NCBI RefSeq assembly: GCF_030816725.1
Contig: NZ_JAUSYG010000001.1
Location: 620,001-684,000 of the forward strand
Length of the DNA stretch: 64,000 bases
Direction of reading: 5' to 3'
Origin: Pseudarthrobacter defluvii
GTDB taxonomy: Bacteria > Actinomycetota > Actinomycetes > Actinomycetales > Micrococcaceae
The position numbers and the translations under genes were made by a program. The notes under the pieces were generated by a model that worked only from the letters and a program-made list of their open reading frames with translations, did not search any database and was not told the origin of the DNA. Of the stretch, positions 24,768-33,037 are shown piece after piece (position 1 is the first letter of the stretch; the number at the start of each line of letters is the position of its first letter).

Positions 24768-24789
24768 CTCACGAACGGTCGGTCAGTCC
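24768..24789. promoter_or_regulatory. candidate paa TetR operator C (autoregulatory)
   Basis: A site containing ACGAACGGTCGGTCAGT just before the TetR gene and after the paaK stop. The core CGAACGGnCGGTCAGT is shared with operator B; the outer positions are less conserved than in the other sites. Confidence 0.65.
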
Positions 24790-24817
24790 GGGGACGGCGC
24801 AGCACCACCGAAACCGT

Positions 24818-26194
24818 CTAGGCCTTCGGCCGCATGTCGTAGATGCGGCGCAGCTTGCCGTTGGAGCGCTCAAGCGAGCCCGGCTCCACCACGTTCACGG
24901 TGCACGAAGAACCCACGTGGATCTTGATCTGCTCCTTCAAGGTGCGTGCCGCCGTCGTGCTCTGCTCGATGGTGACGGTGTCGCGGCGCTCGATGCGCAC
25001 GGTCAGCTGGTCCATCCGCTGGCCCTCGGGGCGGGTGAGTTCGAGCTGGAAGTGCGGGCTGAGCTCGGGGATTCGGAGGGCGATTTCCTCGATCTGGGAC
25101 GGGAAGAGGTTCACGCCGCGCAGGATGATCATGTCGTCGCTGCGGCCGGTGATGCGGCCCATTCGCCGGTGTGCGGGGCGGGCGCTGCCGGGGAGGAGAC
25201 GGGTGAGGTCTTTGGTGCGGTAGCGGATGATGGGCAGCGCTTCCTTGGTGAGCGAGGTGAAGACGAGTTCGCCGTGTTCGCCGTCGCGCAGGACGTTTTC
25301 CTTGCCCGGGGCCGGGTTGAAGGGGTCGATGATTTCAGGCCGGAAGTGGTCCTCCCAGATGTGGCTGCCGTCCTGGGTCTCCACTGCCTCGCCGGCGACT
25401 CCCGGGCCCATGACCTCCGACAGGCCGTAGATGTCACAGGCCTTGATGTTCATCATCACTTCGAGCTCGTGCCGCATCTCCTGGGTCCACGGCTCGGCGC
25501 CCAGCACGGCGAACTTCAGCGAGGTGGAGGCGGGGTCGATCCCCATGTGTGCCATGGCGTCCGCGATGGTGAGCAGGTAGGTGGGCGTGGCCAGGATGGC
25601 GTCCGGCTTGAAGTCCTGAATCAGCTGGATCTGGCGTTCGGTCTGGCCGCCGGACATGGGAATGACCGTGCAGCCCAGGGCCTCGGCGCCGGCGTGCGCG
25701 CCCAAGCCTCCGGTGAACAGGCCGTAACCGTAGGCGTTGTGGACCTTCATGCCGGGGCGGATGCCGGAGGCGCGGAAGCTGCGGGCAACGAGCTTGGCCC
25801 AGTCGGCCAGGTCCTGCTTGGTGTAGCCCACCACGGTGGGGCGGCCGGTGGTGCCGGAGCTGGCGTGGATCCGGGCTACCTCGTTCTGCGGCACGGCGAA
25901 CATCCCGAAGGGATACTCCTCGCGCAAATCGTCCTTGGTGGTGAAGGGGAAGTTGCCCAGGTCCTCGAGTTCGCGCAGGTCGCTGGGGTGGATGCCGGCC
26001 TCATCGAACTTGCGCTTGTACAACGGCACGCGGTCATACGCGTAAGCCACGGTGTGCTGCAGCCGCTGGAGCTGCAGGGCCTCGAGTTCGTCGCGGGAGA
26101 TGGTCTCCTCGCGGTCCAGGGCGGCGTCGGTGGCGGCCGTTTCCACCGGGGCGGACACGGCAGCGGCGGGGGTTTCGGGGGCATGCAGGGTCAT
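24818..26194 (-). CDS. paaK: phenylacetate--CoA ligase
   Basis: A 458-residue AMP-forming ligase that converts phenylacetate to phenylacetyl-CoA, the first step of the aerobic pathway. ASSGTTGRPTVVGYT is the P-loop; VFTSLTKEALPIIRYRTKDL, GRSDDMIILRGVNLFPSQIE and the end SNGKLRRIYDMR are typical of PaaK. The ATG at 26194 follows AGGAAAACC; the frame is open far upstream into paaI but that part is not PaaK-like. It starts seven bases after the paaI stop, so paaI-paaK is an operon. Confidence 0.95.
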   Translation of the reverse strand: MTLHAPETPAAAVSAPVETAATDAALDREETISRDELEALQLQRLQHTVAYAYDRVPLYKRKFDEAGIHPSDLRELEDLGNFPFTTKDDLREEYPFGMFAVPQNEVARIHASSGTTGRPTVVGYTKQDLADWAKLVARSFRASGIRPGMKVHNAYGYGLFTGGLGAHAGAEALGCTVIPMSGGQTERQIQLIQDFKPDAILATPTYLLTIADAMAHMGIDPASTSLKFAVLGAEPWTQEMRHELEVMMNIKACDIYGLSEVMGPGVAGEAVETQDGSHIWEDHFRPEIIDPFNPAPGKENVLRDGEHGELVFTSLTKEALPIIRYRTKDLTRLLPGSARPAHRRMGRITGRSDDMIILRGVNLFPSQIEEIALRIPELSPHFQLELTRPEGQRMDQLTVRIERRDTVTIEQSTTAARTLKEQIKIHVGSSCTVNVVEPGSLERSNGKLRRIYDMRPKA

Positions 26195-26201
26195 GGTTTT
26201 C

Positions 26202-26672
26202 CTACTTCTTGGGGATGGTGCGGCTGCGTCCGCGGAACTCGGCGATGAGCTCGCCCGGGGTGTTGGGCTGGGTTTCGGAGGCCGGCGCACCGGCGTCGGC
26301 GGCGAAGATCTGGATGTCGTACAGGCCGCTGCGGCCGGCGCTGGAGCGGCGGTCCGCGACGGCGGTGAGCACCTGGCCACGGAACGCCGGCTTGAGGAAA
26401 TTGATGTCGACGCCGGACGCCACCGTGATGGTGCCCTCCTCGCCAGGTGCAGGGTGGATGGGGTTGCACGCGAGGGCGAAGGCGGTGTCACCGAAGGCGA
26501 AGATCATTCCGCCGTGGGCCATGCCGAAGCCGTTGAGCATTTCCTGCCGGAGGGTCATCCGGACGGTGGCATGGCCGTCGCTGAGGGCGAGGACCTCGAT
26601 GCCCATCCATTCGGAGGCGTAGTCGTTTTCCAGGATGGGGTGGGTGGCCCCGGAAAGGGTGGTCTCAGCCAT
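26202..26672 (-). CDS. paaI: hydroxyphenylacetyl-CoA thioesterase PaaI
   Basis: A 156-residue hotdog thioesterase. NGFGMAHGGMIFAFGDTAFA carries the PaaI catalytic Asp, and GVDINFLKPAFRGQVLTA is the second conserved strand. PaaI releases CoA from dead-end hydroxyphenylacetyl-CoA or ring-opened intermediates. It is the first gene of paaI-paaK, with operator D 23-44 bases before its start. Confidence 0.93.
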   Translation of the reverse strand: MAETTLSGATHPILENDYASEWMGIEVLALSDGHATVRMTLRQEMLNGFGMAHGGMIFAFGDTAFALACNPIHPAPGEEGTITVASGVDINFLKPAFRGQVLTAVADRRSSAGRSGLYDIQIFAADAGAPASETQPNTPGELIAEFRGRSRTIPKK

Positions 26673-26694
26673 GCGTCATTGCCTCCAGCTTTAT

Positions 26695-26716
26695 TTACCG
26701 AATGTTCATTAGGTAA
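26695..26716. promoter_or_regulatory. candidate paa TetR operator D
   Basis: A 22-bp palindrome beginning TTACCGAATG and ending CATTAGGTAA, upstream of paaI. The outer TTACC/GGTAA arms are perfect; the centre differs from the other sites (GTTCATT in place of GGACGGT). Confidence 0.75.
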
Positions 26717-26825
26717 TCCCATGAGGGGGTCCGGTGTCAAGGGGGACCGGGATAAGGGGCGGGATGCGGGGTAAGGGGAGACGGGATAAGGCACGACGCC
26801 GGGACGCACCTTCCGCGGCATCGTC

Positions 26826-26889
26826 CCGCGAGATGGCAGATCGCGGCAGTCCTGCCCGGTGAACATTGCCGCGAAGTGCGAACTCGCGG
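26826..26889. repeat. GCGAGATGGCAG palindromic repeat, copy 1
   Basis: CCGCGAGATGGCAGATCGCG and five more bases (26826-26850) pair with 26865-26889, 20 of 25 positions, around a 14-base loop. Copy 2 is at 29505-29567. It lies between paaI and pta. Confidence 0.8.
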
Positions 26890-26946
26890 GGGCAGGAGTG
26901 CAAGGATGGGGGTACCGGCACCAGCAAGGACAGCAAAGGGCGGACC

Positions 26947-29070
26947 ATGGCCAAAGGCATCTACGTCAGCGCAACAACCCCAGGCTCGGGCAAGTCCCTG
27001 GTCGCCCTGGGGGTGGCGGACACCCTGCACCGGCACGCAGACAGGATCGGCTTCTTCAAGCCGGTGGTCCACGGCCCCTCGGCAGCCATCGACCCCATGG
27101 TGGCGCTGATGAAGTCGCGGTTCGCGCTGGACGACGAGCGGTGCCGCGGCGGCCTGACCTATGACGAGGTCCGCACGCTGCTGGCTGAAGGGAACCGGGC
27201 GGAAATCGACGCCCGGTGTGTCGAGATCTTCGCGGACATCGCCCGCCATTGCGACGTTGTGATCGTGGAGGGGACCGACCTGGTGGGCCAGGACGCCGCC
27301 GTCGAATTCGACCTCAACGCCCGGCTGGCCAACAACCTGGCCACGCCCGTGGTGGCCGTGGTCGGCGCCAAGGGGCGGACGGTTTCCGAGACCGCCGCCG
27401 CCGTGGAAGTTGCGCGAAAGGAACTTGCCGCCGAGAAGTGCGCGCTGCTGGCCATCATGGTCAACCGGGCGGATGCGGGGGATCTGAACGCCATCGCGGC
27501 GGCCCTGAAGCCCGGCGCTTCCGGCCGGCCCGTGTACATCCTGCCTGAGCTGGAGGAGATCGCCCGGCCCACCACCGGCGAGGTGGCCCAGGCCCTGGGC
27601 GTGCGGCAAATCGCCGGAACCCCTGACATGGAGCGCGACGTCAAGGACATCAAAGTCGCCGCCATGAACGTGGGCAACTTCCTGAATGTGCTGGACGAGG
27701 GGTCCCTGGTGATCGTGCCGGGTGACCGCGCGGACGTGATGGTCGCCTGCCTGGCATCCTCCTTCTCGCCCGAATTTCCGGTGGCATCGGCGCTTATCCT
27801 CACCGGCGGCCTGGCCCCGGATGCCAACATCTATCCGCTCCTGGCGCAGGCGCCGTTCCCGGTGTTCGCGGCGGACGAGGACACGTACCAGACAGCCCGC
27901 CGGGTGTCCGAGGTGCGCAGCGAGATCTGGTCCGGGCACCGGCGCAAGGTGGCCTCCGCCCTGGGGTTGTGGTCCCGGCGCGTGGACGAGGCTGAGCTCA
28001 TGGAACGCCTGCACCTGCCACGGGCAGAGAGGATGACGCCGCTGCGTTTCCTCCACGACCTCATCGAGCGGGCCCGGGCCCAGCGCCGGCACGTGGTCCT
28101 GCCGGAAGGCACGGACGTCCGGATCCTGCGCGCGGCCGAAATCCTACATCGACGGGACGTCTGCGACCTGACAGTGCTCGGACCGGAATCCGATGTGCGC
28201 GAAGTGGCGGCGGCCAACGGCATCGATCTGTCCGGCATCAACGTGATCGATCCCGCCACGTCAGAGCTGCGGCCGGAGTTCGCCGAGAAGTACGCCGAAC
28301 TCCGGGCGCACAAGGGTGTGGATCTGCCCAAGGCCTTGGAGATCATGCAGGACGTGAGCTACTTCGGCACCATGATGGTCCAGCGGGGCGTGGTGGACGG
28401 CATGGTCTCCGGCGCCGCGCACACCACCGCGCACACCATCCGGCCGGCCCTGGAGTTCGTGAAAACCCGCGAGGGCGTGAAGATCGTCTCCTCGGTGTTC
28501 CTGATGCTCATGCCGGACCGGGTTTTGGTCTACGGCGACTGCGCGGTGAACCCGGATCCGAACGTGGAGCAGCTGGCCGATATCGCGCTGGCCTCGGCCG
28601 AGACCGCGGCGCAGTTCGGGGTGGAGCCGCGGGTGGCCATGCTGTCCTACTCCACCGGCGGCTCCGGGGCGGGGGAGGCGGTGGACGAGGTGCGGCAGGC
28701 CACCGAACTGGTCCGCCAGCGCCGGCCGGACCTCGCAGTCGAGGGGCCCATCCAGTACGACGCCGCCGTGGACGCCTCCATTGCCGCCTCCAAGATGCCC
28801 GGCTCCACCGTGGCCGGGCAGGCTACCGTGTTCATCTTCCCGGACCTGAATACCGGCAACAATACGTACAAGGCGGTGCAGCAGAGCTCAGGCGCGGTGG
28901 CCGTCGGCCCCGTCCTGCAGGGGCTGCGGAAGCCCGTCAACGATCTCTCCCGCGGCTGCACGGTGGAGGACATCGTGAACACGGTGGCCATTACGGCCAT
29001 CCAGGCGCAGGCCCAGAATCCAGCGCAGGCCCCGGGCTTCCAGCCCCCGGCAGAGGTGCCGGCCTCCTAG
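26947..29070 (+). CDS. pta: phosphate acetyltransferase
   Basis: A 707-residue long-form Pta that interconverts acetyl-CoA and acetyl phosphate. The N-terminal BioD-like domain has a P-loop TTPGSGKS (about residues 10-17), then a DRTGG domain (about 220-330), and the catalytic PTA domain starts near residue 380 (VVLPEGTDVRILRAAEIL) with MVSGAAHTTAHTIRPAL and LSYSTGGSG. ATG 26947 follows AAGGGCGGACC. It is followed 744 bases later by ackA, with a terminator and a small gene on the other strand in between. Confidence 0.96.
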   Translation: MAKGIYVSATTPGSGKSLVALGVADTLHRHADRIGFFKPVVHGPSAAIDPMVALMKSRFALDDERCRGGLTYDEVRTLLAEGNRAEIDARCVEIFADIARHCDVVIVEGTDLVGQDAAVEFDLNARLANNLATPVVAVVGAKGRTVSETAAAVEVARKELAAEKCALLAIMVNRADAGDLNAIAAALKPGASGRPVYILPELEEIARPTTGEVAQALGVRQIAGTPDMERDVKDIKVAAMNVGNFLNVLDEGSLVIVPGDRADVMVACLASSFSPEFPVASALILTGGLAPDANIYPLLAQAPFPVFAADEDTYQTARRVSEVRSEIWSGHRRKVASALGLWSRRVDEAELMERLHLPRAERMTPLRFLHDLIERARAQRRHVVLPEGTDVRILRAAEILHRRDVCDLTVLGPESDVREVAAANGIDLSGINVIDPATSELRPEFAEKYAELRAHKGVDLPKALEIMQDVSYFGTMMVQRGVVDGMVSGAAHTTAHTIRPALEFVKTREGVKIVSSVFLMLMPDRVLVYGDCAVNPDPNVEQLADIALASAETAAQFGVEPRVAMLSYSTGGSGAGEAVDEVRQATELVRQRRPDLAVEGPIQYDAAVDASIAASKMPGSTVAGQATVFIFPDLNTGNNTYKAVQQSSGAVAVGPVLQGLRKPVNDLSRGCTVEDIVNTVAITAIQAQAQNPAQAPGFQPPAEVPAS

Positions 29071-29087
29071 GAGACCACCAACAAAGC

Positions 29088-29121
29088 ACGACGCCGGCAC
29101 CCTGGTGGGTGCCGGCGTCGT
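29088..29121 (+). terminator. hairpin terminator after pta
   Basis: ACGACGCCGGCACCC (29088-29102) pairs perfectly with 29107-29121 around TGGT, followed by CCTTTTGCG. Both pta and the opposed small gene could use it. Confidence 0.85.
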
Positions 29122-29140
29122 CCTTTTGCGGGTGGATCCG

Positions 29141-29431
29141 TCAGCTGTTGTCCGGCTTGGCCAGGCTCTCCGGGTCTTCCTGTTTGGCTGGCTCGTCAGA
29201 GAGGCCCTGCGGCGTCAGGTCCAGGCCTTCCCGGTCCTCGGGAGCCTCCGGCGCTTCGCCCGTCTCACCGGCCTTCAAGTGGCCGGTATCGTCCAGGGCC
29301 GGGTTGGCACCCTCCACCCCGGTGGGGTCATCCTTGCTGCCGGAGTCCGGCTGCGCATCGAGTGGGGCGGTGCTGCTGGATCCCGTGTTGGTGGGGTCGT
29401 TCTCGTCGATCGAATTGGGCTCGTTCGTCAT
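29141..29431 (-). CDS. small acidic hypothetical protein
   Basis: A 96-residue, highly acidic and probably disordered protein: MTNEPNSIDENDPTNTGSSS, rich in Asp, Glu, Pro, Ser and Gly, with no membrane segment or Cys. ATG 29431 has GAGAGGAC upstream. I do not recognise the family; similar low-complexity proteins are common in Micrococcaceae. It converges on the pta terminator. Confidence 0.65.
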   Translation of the reverse strand: MTNEPNSIDENDPTNTGSSSTAPLDAQPDSGSKDDPTGVEGANPALDDTGHLKAGETGEAPEAPEDREGLDLTPQGLSDEPAKQEDPESLAKPDNS

Positions 29432-29504
29432 GGAATTGTCCTCTCGGCGTGGTCCAGCCTTGTCTGCCGACTCTATGCACAGGCTTCGCCTGTCCGCAAG
29501 GAAC

Positions 29505-29567
29505 CCGCGAGATGGCAGTTCACGGCAGTCCGGCGCGCTGCTATTGCCGTGAAGTGCCAACTCGCGT
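29505..29567. repeat. GCGAGATGGCAG palindromic repeat, copy 2
   Basis: CCGCGAGATGGCAGTTCACG and five more bases (29505-29529) pair with 29543-29567 around a 13-base loop. Compared with copy 1, CGCGGCA/TGCCGCG has become CACGGCA/TGCCGTG, a compensated change that keeps the stem. Confidence 0.8.
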
Positions 29568-29615
29568 GTCGGGTCGACGGCGTCGGGAACTTGCCCCACA
29601 TGAAGGCACGAAAAA

Positions 29616-29641
29616 GGTGCGCCCCGTTCGCTGAGCGCACC
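29616..29641 (+). terminator. possible hairpin terminator
   Basis: GGTGCGC (29616-29622) pairs with GCGCACC (29635-29641), followed by CTTCTCGATTTT. No plus-strand gene ends just before it, so its purpose is unclear. Confidence 0.35.
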
Positions 29642-29687
29642 CTTCTCGATTTTCCGTTCGCAGCCGTTTCCGATCGACTGGACCCAT

Positions 29688-29704
29688 AGTAAGCATGCTG
29701 ATGA
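29688..29704 (+). promoter_or_regulatory. AGTAAGCATGCTGATGA motif upstream of ackA
   Basis: One of several TAAGCATGCTT-like motifs found in intergenic regions of the window, here 111 bases before ackA. Function inferred only from recurrence. Confidence 0.3.
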
Positions 29705-29708
29705 TTTG

Positions 29709-29759
29709 TTGGCAAGCGCGGACCCGGAAGGCAACACGCTGCTGCTGACCGGCCGTTAG
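29709..29759 (+). pseudogene. 3' remnant of a VOC protein gene
   Basis: Seventeen codons read LASADPEGNTLLLTGR and a stop. DPEGN followed by a short hydrophobic strand is the classic C-terminus of VOC proteins (compare MADPEGNEFCIS at 4038). Nothing upstream continues the fold; the sequence just before is the TAAGCATGCT motif, so this is probably the leftover of a deletion. Confidence 0.5.
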
Positions 29760-29814
29760 CCGCGCCACCTATAGTGGGGGTTGAACTGCAGACGCCAGGC
29801 TGAGGAGGCCCCGC

Positions 29815-30975
29815 ATGCTCGTGCTCGTCATCAATTCCGGTTCGTCGTCGCTGAAGTACCAGGTCCGGGACGTGGCCGCCGGGACCGTGCTCACCGAGGG
29901 GCTGATTGAGAAGATCGGCGTGGGCAACGGTGGTGGCGGGGATGGCGAGATCGTGGGCCCGCGGGACCACGCCGAGGCGCTGGAGCAGGTGGACGCGGCC
30001 ATCCACCAGGAACTGGGCGACCTGGAACTGGGCGCGGTGGGGCACCGGGTGGTCCACGGCGGCGAGCGGTTTGCCGAGCCCGTGCTGGTGGACAACGAGA
30101 TCACCCGTGCCATCGAGCGCCTCAACCCGCTGGCCCCGCTGCACAACCCGGCCAACGTGCTGGGCATCCGCGCCATCACCAGGAAGTGGCCCAAGATGCC
30201 GCAGGTGGCAGTCTTCGACACCGCCTTCCACCGCACCCTGCCCGAGCACGCCTGGCGCTACGCGGTCCCGGACGAGCTCTACACCAACCACGGCATCCGC
30301 CGCTACGGCTTCCACGGCACCTCCAACGAGTACGTTGCGCGCCGGTCGGCAGCGCTGCTGGACCTCCCTGTGGAGGAGTTCGACGGCGTCATCGCCCACC
30401 TGGGCAACGGCGCCTCCGTGACGGCCATCCGCGGCGGACGCTCCGTGGACACCTCCATGGGGTTCACCCCGCTCGAGGGGCTGGTGATGGGCACCCGCTC
30501 CGGCGACCTGGACCCTTCCATCCTGGTGTTCCTGGGCCGCGCCGGCTGGTCGCCGGAGGACCTCGACACCATGCTTAACCGTGAGTCGGGGCTGAAGGGA
30601 CTCGCCGGCCACAACGACATGCGCTCGGTGGTGGAAGCGTCCGAGGCCGGCGACGAGCGCGCCGCTATGGCCTTGGCGGTGGCGTCCTACCGGCTGGCCA
30701 AATACATCGGCGGCTACCATGTGGCGGTGGGCGGGGCGAAGGCAGTGGTGTTCACCGCCGGGATCGGCGAAAACTCACAGCACTTCCGCGCGCAGGTGGT
30801 GGACCAACTGGGAGCGCTGGGCATCGAGCTCGACGGCGGCCTGAACGCTAAGCGGTCAAAGGAACCGCGCGTGATTTCCACGCCGTCCTCCGCAATCCCG
30901 GTCCTGGTGGTCCCCACGGACGAGGAGCGTGCCATCGCCGAGGCGACCGCCGCCGTCGTATCCGCCGCAAGCTAA
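29815..30975 (+). CDS. ackA: acetate kinase
   Basis: A 386-residue ASKHA kinase that interconverts acetyl phosphate and acetate with ATP/ADP, partner of pta. VLVINSGSSSLKYQV, GHRVVHGGE, VFDTAFHRTLP and RRYGFHGTSNEYV are the acetate kinase signatures. GAGGAGG precedes the ATG. The GNAT gene begins five bases after the stop. Length is normal. Confidence 0.97.
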   Translation: MLVLVINSGSSSLKYQVRDVAAGTVLTEGLIEKIGVGNGGGGDGEIVGPRDHAEALEQVDAAIHQELGDLELGAVGHRVVHGGERFAEPVLVDNEITRAIERLNPLAPLHNPANVLGIRAITRKWPKMPQVAVFDTAFHRTLPEHAWRYAVPDELYTNHGIRRYGFHGTSNEYVARRSAALLDLPVEEFDGVIAHLGNGASVTAIRGGRSVDTSMGFTPLEGLVMGTRSGDLDPSILVFLGRAGWSPEDLDTMLNRESGLKGLAGHNDMRSVVEASEAGDERAAMALAVASYRLAKYIGGYHVAVGGAKAVVFTAGIGENSQHFRAQVVDQLGALGIELDGGLNAKRSKEPRVISTPSSAIPVLVVPTDEERAIAEATAAVVSAAS

Positions 30976-30980
30976 GACGC

Positions 30981-31541
30981 ATGCCGGCGATTTCCCTTCC
31001 CATCCGCACCGACCGGCTGGTCCTGCGGCGGTTCGACGGCGGCGACCTGGACGCGTTCCACGCCTACCACTCGCTGCCCGAGACCGCCCGGTACCTTCCG
31101 GGCCCGGCCAAGACCTACACGCAGTCGATGGAACGGGTGGGCCGGTACGCCAACTTTGTCTTCGAGAAGGAAGGGGACTGGGTGGCCCTCGCCATCGAGG
31201 CAGCCGGTGAGCCGGGCCTGCTGGGCGAGGTGGTGCTTAAATGGCTGCCGGGCCGGGGACAGGCTGAAGTGGGCTGGACCCTGGCGCCGGCGGCCCGCGG
31301 CAGGGGTTACGGCACGGAGGCGGCCAATGCCGTGCTGCGGCTGGGCTTCGAGGAGCTGGGGATGCACCGGATCGAGGCCCGGCTGGACGAGCTCAACTCC
31401 GCTTCGGCATCGCTGTGCGGCCGGCTGGGCATGCGTCTGGAGGCACGGCACATCGACAAATGGCACTACAAAGGCCAGTGGGCCACCGAGGTCATTTATG
31501 CCATCCTGGCCGATGAATGGCGCATCGGTTCCGGCGGTTAG
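30981..31541 (+). CDS. GNAT family N-acetyltransferase, RimJ/RimL type
   Basis: A 186-residue acetyltransferase: IRTDRLVLRRFDGGDLDAFH opens the domain, EVGWTLAPAARGRGYGTEAA contains the acetyl-CoA loop and MHRIEARLDELNSASASLC the last motif. The target is unknown. It follows ackA by five bases and may be co-transcribed. It converges on the SQR-like gene with three bases between stops. Confidence 0.88.
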   Translation: MPAISLPIRTDRLVLRRFDGGDLDAFHAYHSLPETARYLPGPAKTYTQSMERVGRYANFVFEKEGDWVALAIEAAGEPGLLGEVVLKWLPGRGQAEVGWTLAPAARGRGYGTEAANAVLRLGFEELGMHRIEARLDELNSASASLCGRLGMRLEARHIDKWHYKGQWATEVIYAILADEWRIGSGG

Positions 31542-31544
31542 CCG

Positions 31545-32741
31545 TTACGCGCGCCCCTTCAGGATCAGGTTCCAGTAGATCTTCGGAAACACGTCCCGGT
31601 CCAGCACCCAGGACAGCCTGCTTTCGTTCCATGTCGGCAGCCGGGGGATGGTGGGCATGGGCCGGTACCGGTCATCGAATTCGGCGAACACCACCGTGTC
31701 CCGCGACACCGTGAACGGACACACGGAGTAGCCGTCATACTTGGCCCGCAGCGGCCTTCCCTTCCGGGCCGCCACCAGATTCTTTGCCACCACCTTTACC
31801 TGCTTCCGGAGGGACCCGCCCGACTTGGAGTTGGTGGTGCCGGCGGCGTCGCCCAGCGACCATACATTGGGGTACCGGAGGTGCCGAAGCGTCTGCCGGT
31901 CCACCTCCACGAAGCCGCCCGCATCCCCCGCCGCCGGCAGGTCGGTGGCCTTGAGCCAATCCGGGGCCGACTGCGGTGGAACGGCGTTAAGGACGTCGTA
32001 CGTCAGGTCCTCAGTGGTATTGGCGGCGTTGTCCCGGATGGTGGCCCTGCGGCCGGCAGGGCTGACGGCCACCAGCTCGCTGTCGGTCCGCAGCTCGATT
32101 CCGTACTCCGCAATCTTGCGGTCCAGTTCCCGGTCCACCTCGGGCACCCCGAACACGGTGGGGTAGGGCTGGACCATCACCACCCGGATCTTGTCCAGCA
32201 CCCCCTGTTCACGCCAGTAGTCGCACGCGAGGTACATGGGTTTCTGCGCGGCGCCCCCGCACTTGACCGGCCCGGCCGGCATGGTGAAGATCGAGGTCCC
32301 GGAGCGCATGGCGCTGAGCAATGCCCAGGCCTTGGGGGCCAGGTCGAATTCGTAATGGGAGGCGCCGTACGGCGAGTGCACGGCATCGGCCAGGCCGGGC
32401 ACTGCGTCCCAGTCGTACTGCAGTCCCGGGCACACCACCAGCTGCCCGTAAGCCACCGAATTCCCCGACTCGAGGGCCACGGTGTTGGCGTTGGCGTCCA
32501 CCCCCGCGGCGGCATCCCGGATCCAGGTGACACCTTGGGGGATGACAGACTCCTGGCTCCGCACAGCCTCCTGGGCCTGCGCCCGGCCGCCGGCAATATG
32601 CGAGAACAGGGGCTGGAAGAGGTGGTGGTCCCGAGGCTCGATCAGCGCCACGTCCTTGACACCGTAGCGCTGCAGCCGGGCCGCCAGGGAGATTCCGGCA
32701 TTGCCGCCGCCGATGATCACCACCTCATGCTGGGCAGCCAC
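31545..32741 (-). CDS. NAD(P)/FAD-dependent oxidoreductase, sulfide:quinone oxidoreductase-like
   Basis: A 398-residue flavoprotein with a GTG start. HEVVIIGGGNAGISLAARL is the FAD-binding Rossmann motif, NVWSLGDAAGT the second. MPAGPVKCGGAAQKPMYL with Cys, and PLFSHIAGGRA, match the sulfide:quinone oxidoreductase family; the enzyme would pass electrons from sulfide or polysulfide to menaquinone. A second redox Cys (VCPG) and one near the C-terminus (VCPFTV) are present. It follows the DUF2945 gene by four bases. Type II NADH dehydrogenase is the alternative but less likely. Confidence 0.85.
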   Translation of the reverse strand: MAAQHEVVIIGGGNAGISLAARLQRYGVKDVALIEPRDHHLFQPLFSHIAGGRAQAQEAVRSQESVIPQGVTWIRDAAAGVDANANTVALESGNSVAYGQLVVCPGLQYDWDAVPGLADAVHSPYGASHYEFDLAPKAWALLSAMRSGTSIFTMPAGPVKCGGAAQKPMYLACDYWREQGVLDKIRVVMVQPYPTVFGVPEVDRELDRKIAEYGIELRTDSELVAVSPAGRRATIRDNAANTTEDLTYDVLNAVPPQSAPDWLKATDLPAAGDAGGFVEVDRQTLRHLRYPNVWSLGDAAGTTNSKSGGSLRKQVKVVAKNLVAARKGRPLRAKYDGYSVCPFTVSRDTVVFAEFDDRYRPMPTIPRLPTWNESRLSWVLDRDVFPKIYWNLILKGRA

Positions 32742-32745
32742 TGCG

Positions 32746-32952
32746 TTACTTCTTCTCGCTCAGCGCGGACGCCTTGTGTGCTGCACGGGCGCCGGTTTTG
32801 TCCGATTCCACCACGTACTGCGGTTCGTCCTCACTGGCCCGGTGCGTGTTGCCGTCGAGTTCAAAGTCGCTGGTTTTCTTCTCCACGATCCTGCCGTGCG
32901 TCTTGCCCTGTGAAGTGTTCCACTCCACGCGCGTTCCCTTGCTCAACGACAT
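32746..32952 (-). CDS. DUF2945 (Tudor-like) small protein
   Basis: A 68-residue protein: SLSKGTRVEWNTSQGKTHGR, then VEKKTSDF and EPQYVVESDKTG, the DUF2945 or hypervirulence-associated TUDOR domain found in stress-linked small proteins. GAGGAGC precedes the ATG at 32952. It is the first gene of a two-gene operon with the SQR-like enzyme. A TAAGCATGGTT motif lies 46 bases upstream. Confidence 0.85.
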   Translation of the reverse strand: MSLSKGTRVEWNTSQGKTHGRIVEKKTSDFELDGNTHRASEDEPQYVVESDKTGARAAHKASALSEKK

Positions 32953-32997
32953 GCCTGCTCCTCTGGTATCCAGCCCGGAAATCACGTGCACCCCAAT

Positions 32998-33014
32998 GGT
33001 AAGCATGGTTAGCT
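32998..33014 (-). promoter_or_regulatory. TAAGCATGGTT motif upstream of DUF2945 gene
   Basis: GGTAAGCATGGTTAGCT on the plus strand; one of the recurring TAAGCATGCTT-like motifs, 46 bases from the DUF2945 start. Function inferred from recurrence only. Confidence 0.3.
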
Positions 33015-33037
33015 TTTTCGGGTACGGCGAGGCGTAT

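Larger units (their letters stand above)
29432..29814. other. 383-base stretch without an intact gene
   Basis: It contains palindromic repeat copy 2 (29505-29567), a short hairpin (29616-29641), a TAAGCATGCT motif (29688-29704), a VOC gene remnant (29709-29759) and the ackA leader with GAGGAGG. No complete gene is supported. Confidence 0.7.

Noticed and set aside
29600..29689. 29-codon leader peptide frame before a hairpin
   Set aside because: No ribosome binding site, no run of regulatory codons, and no gene directly downstream for it to control.
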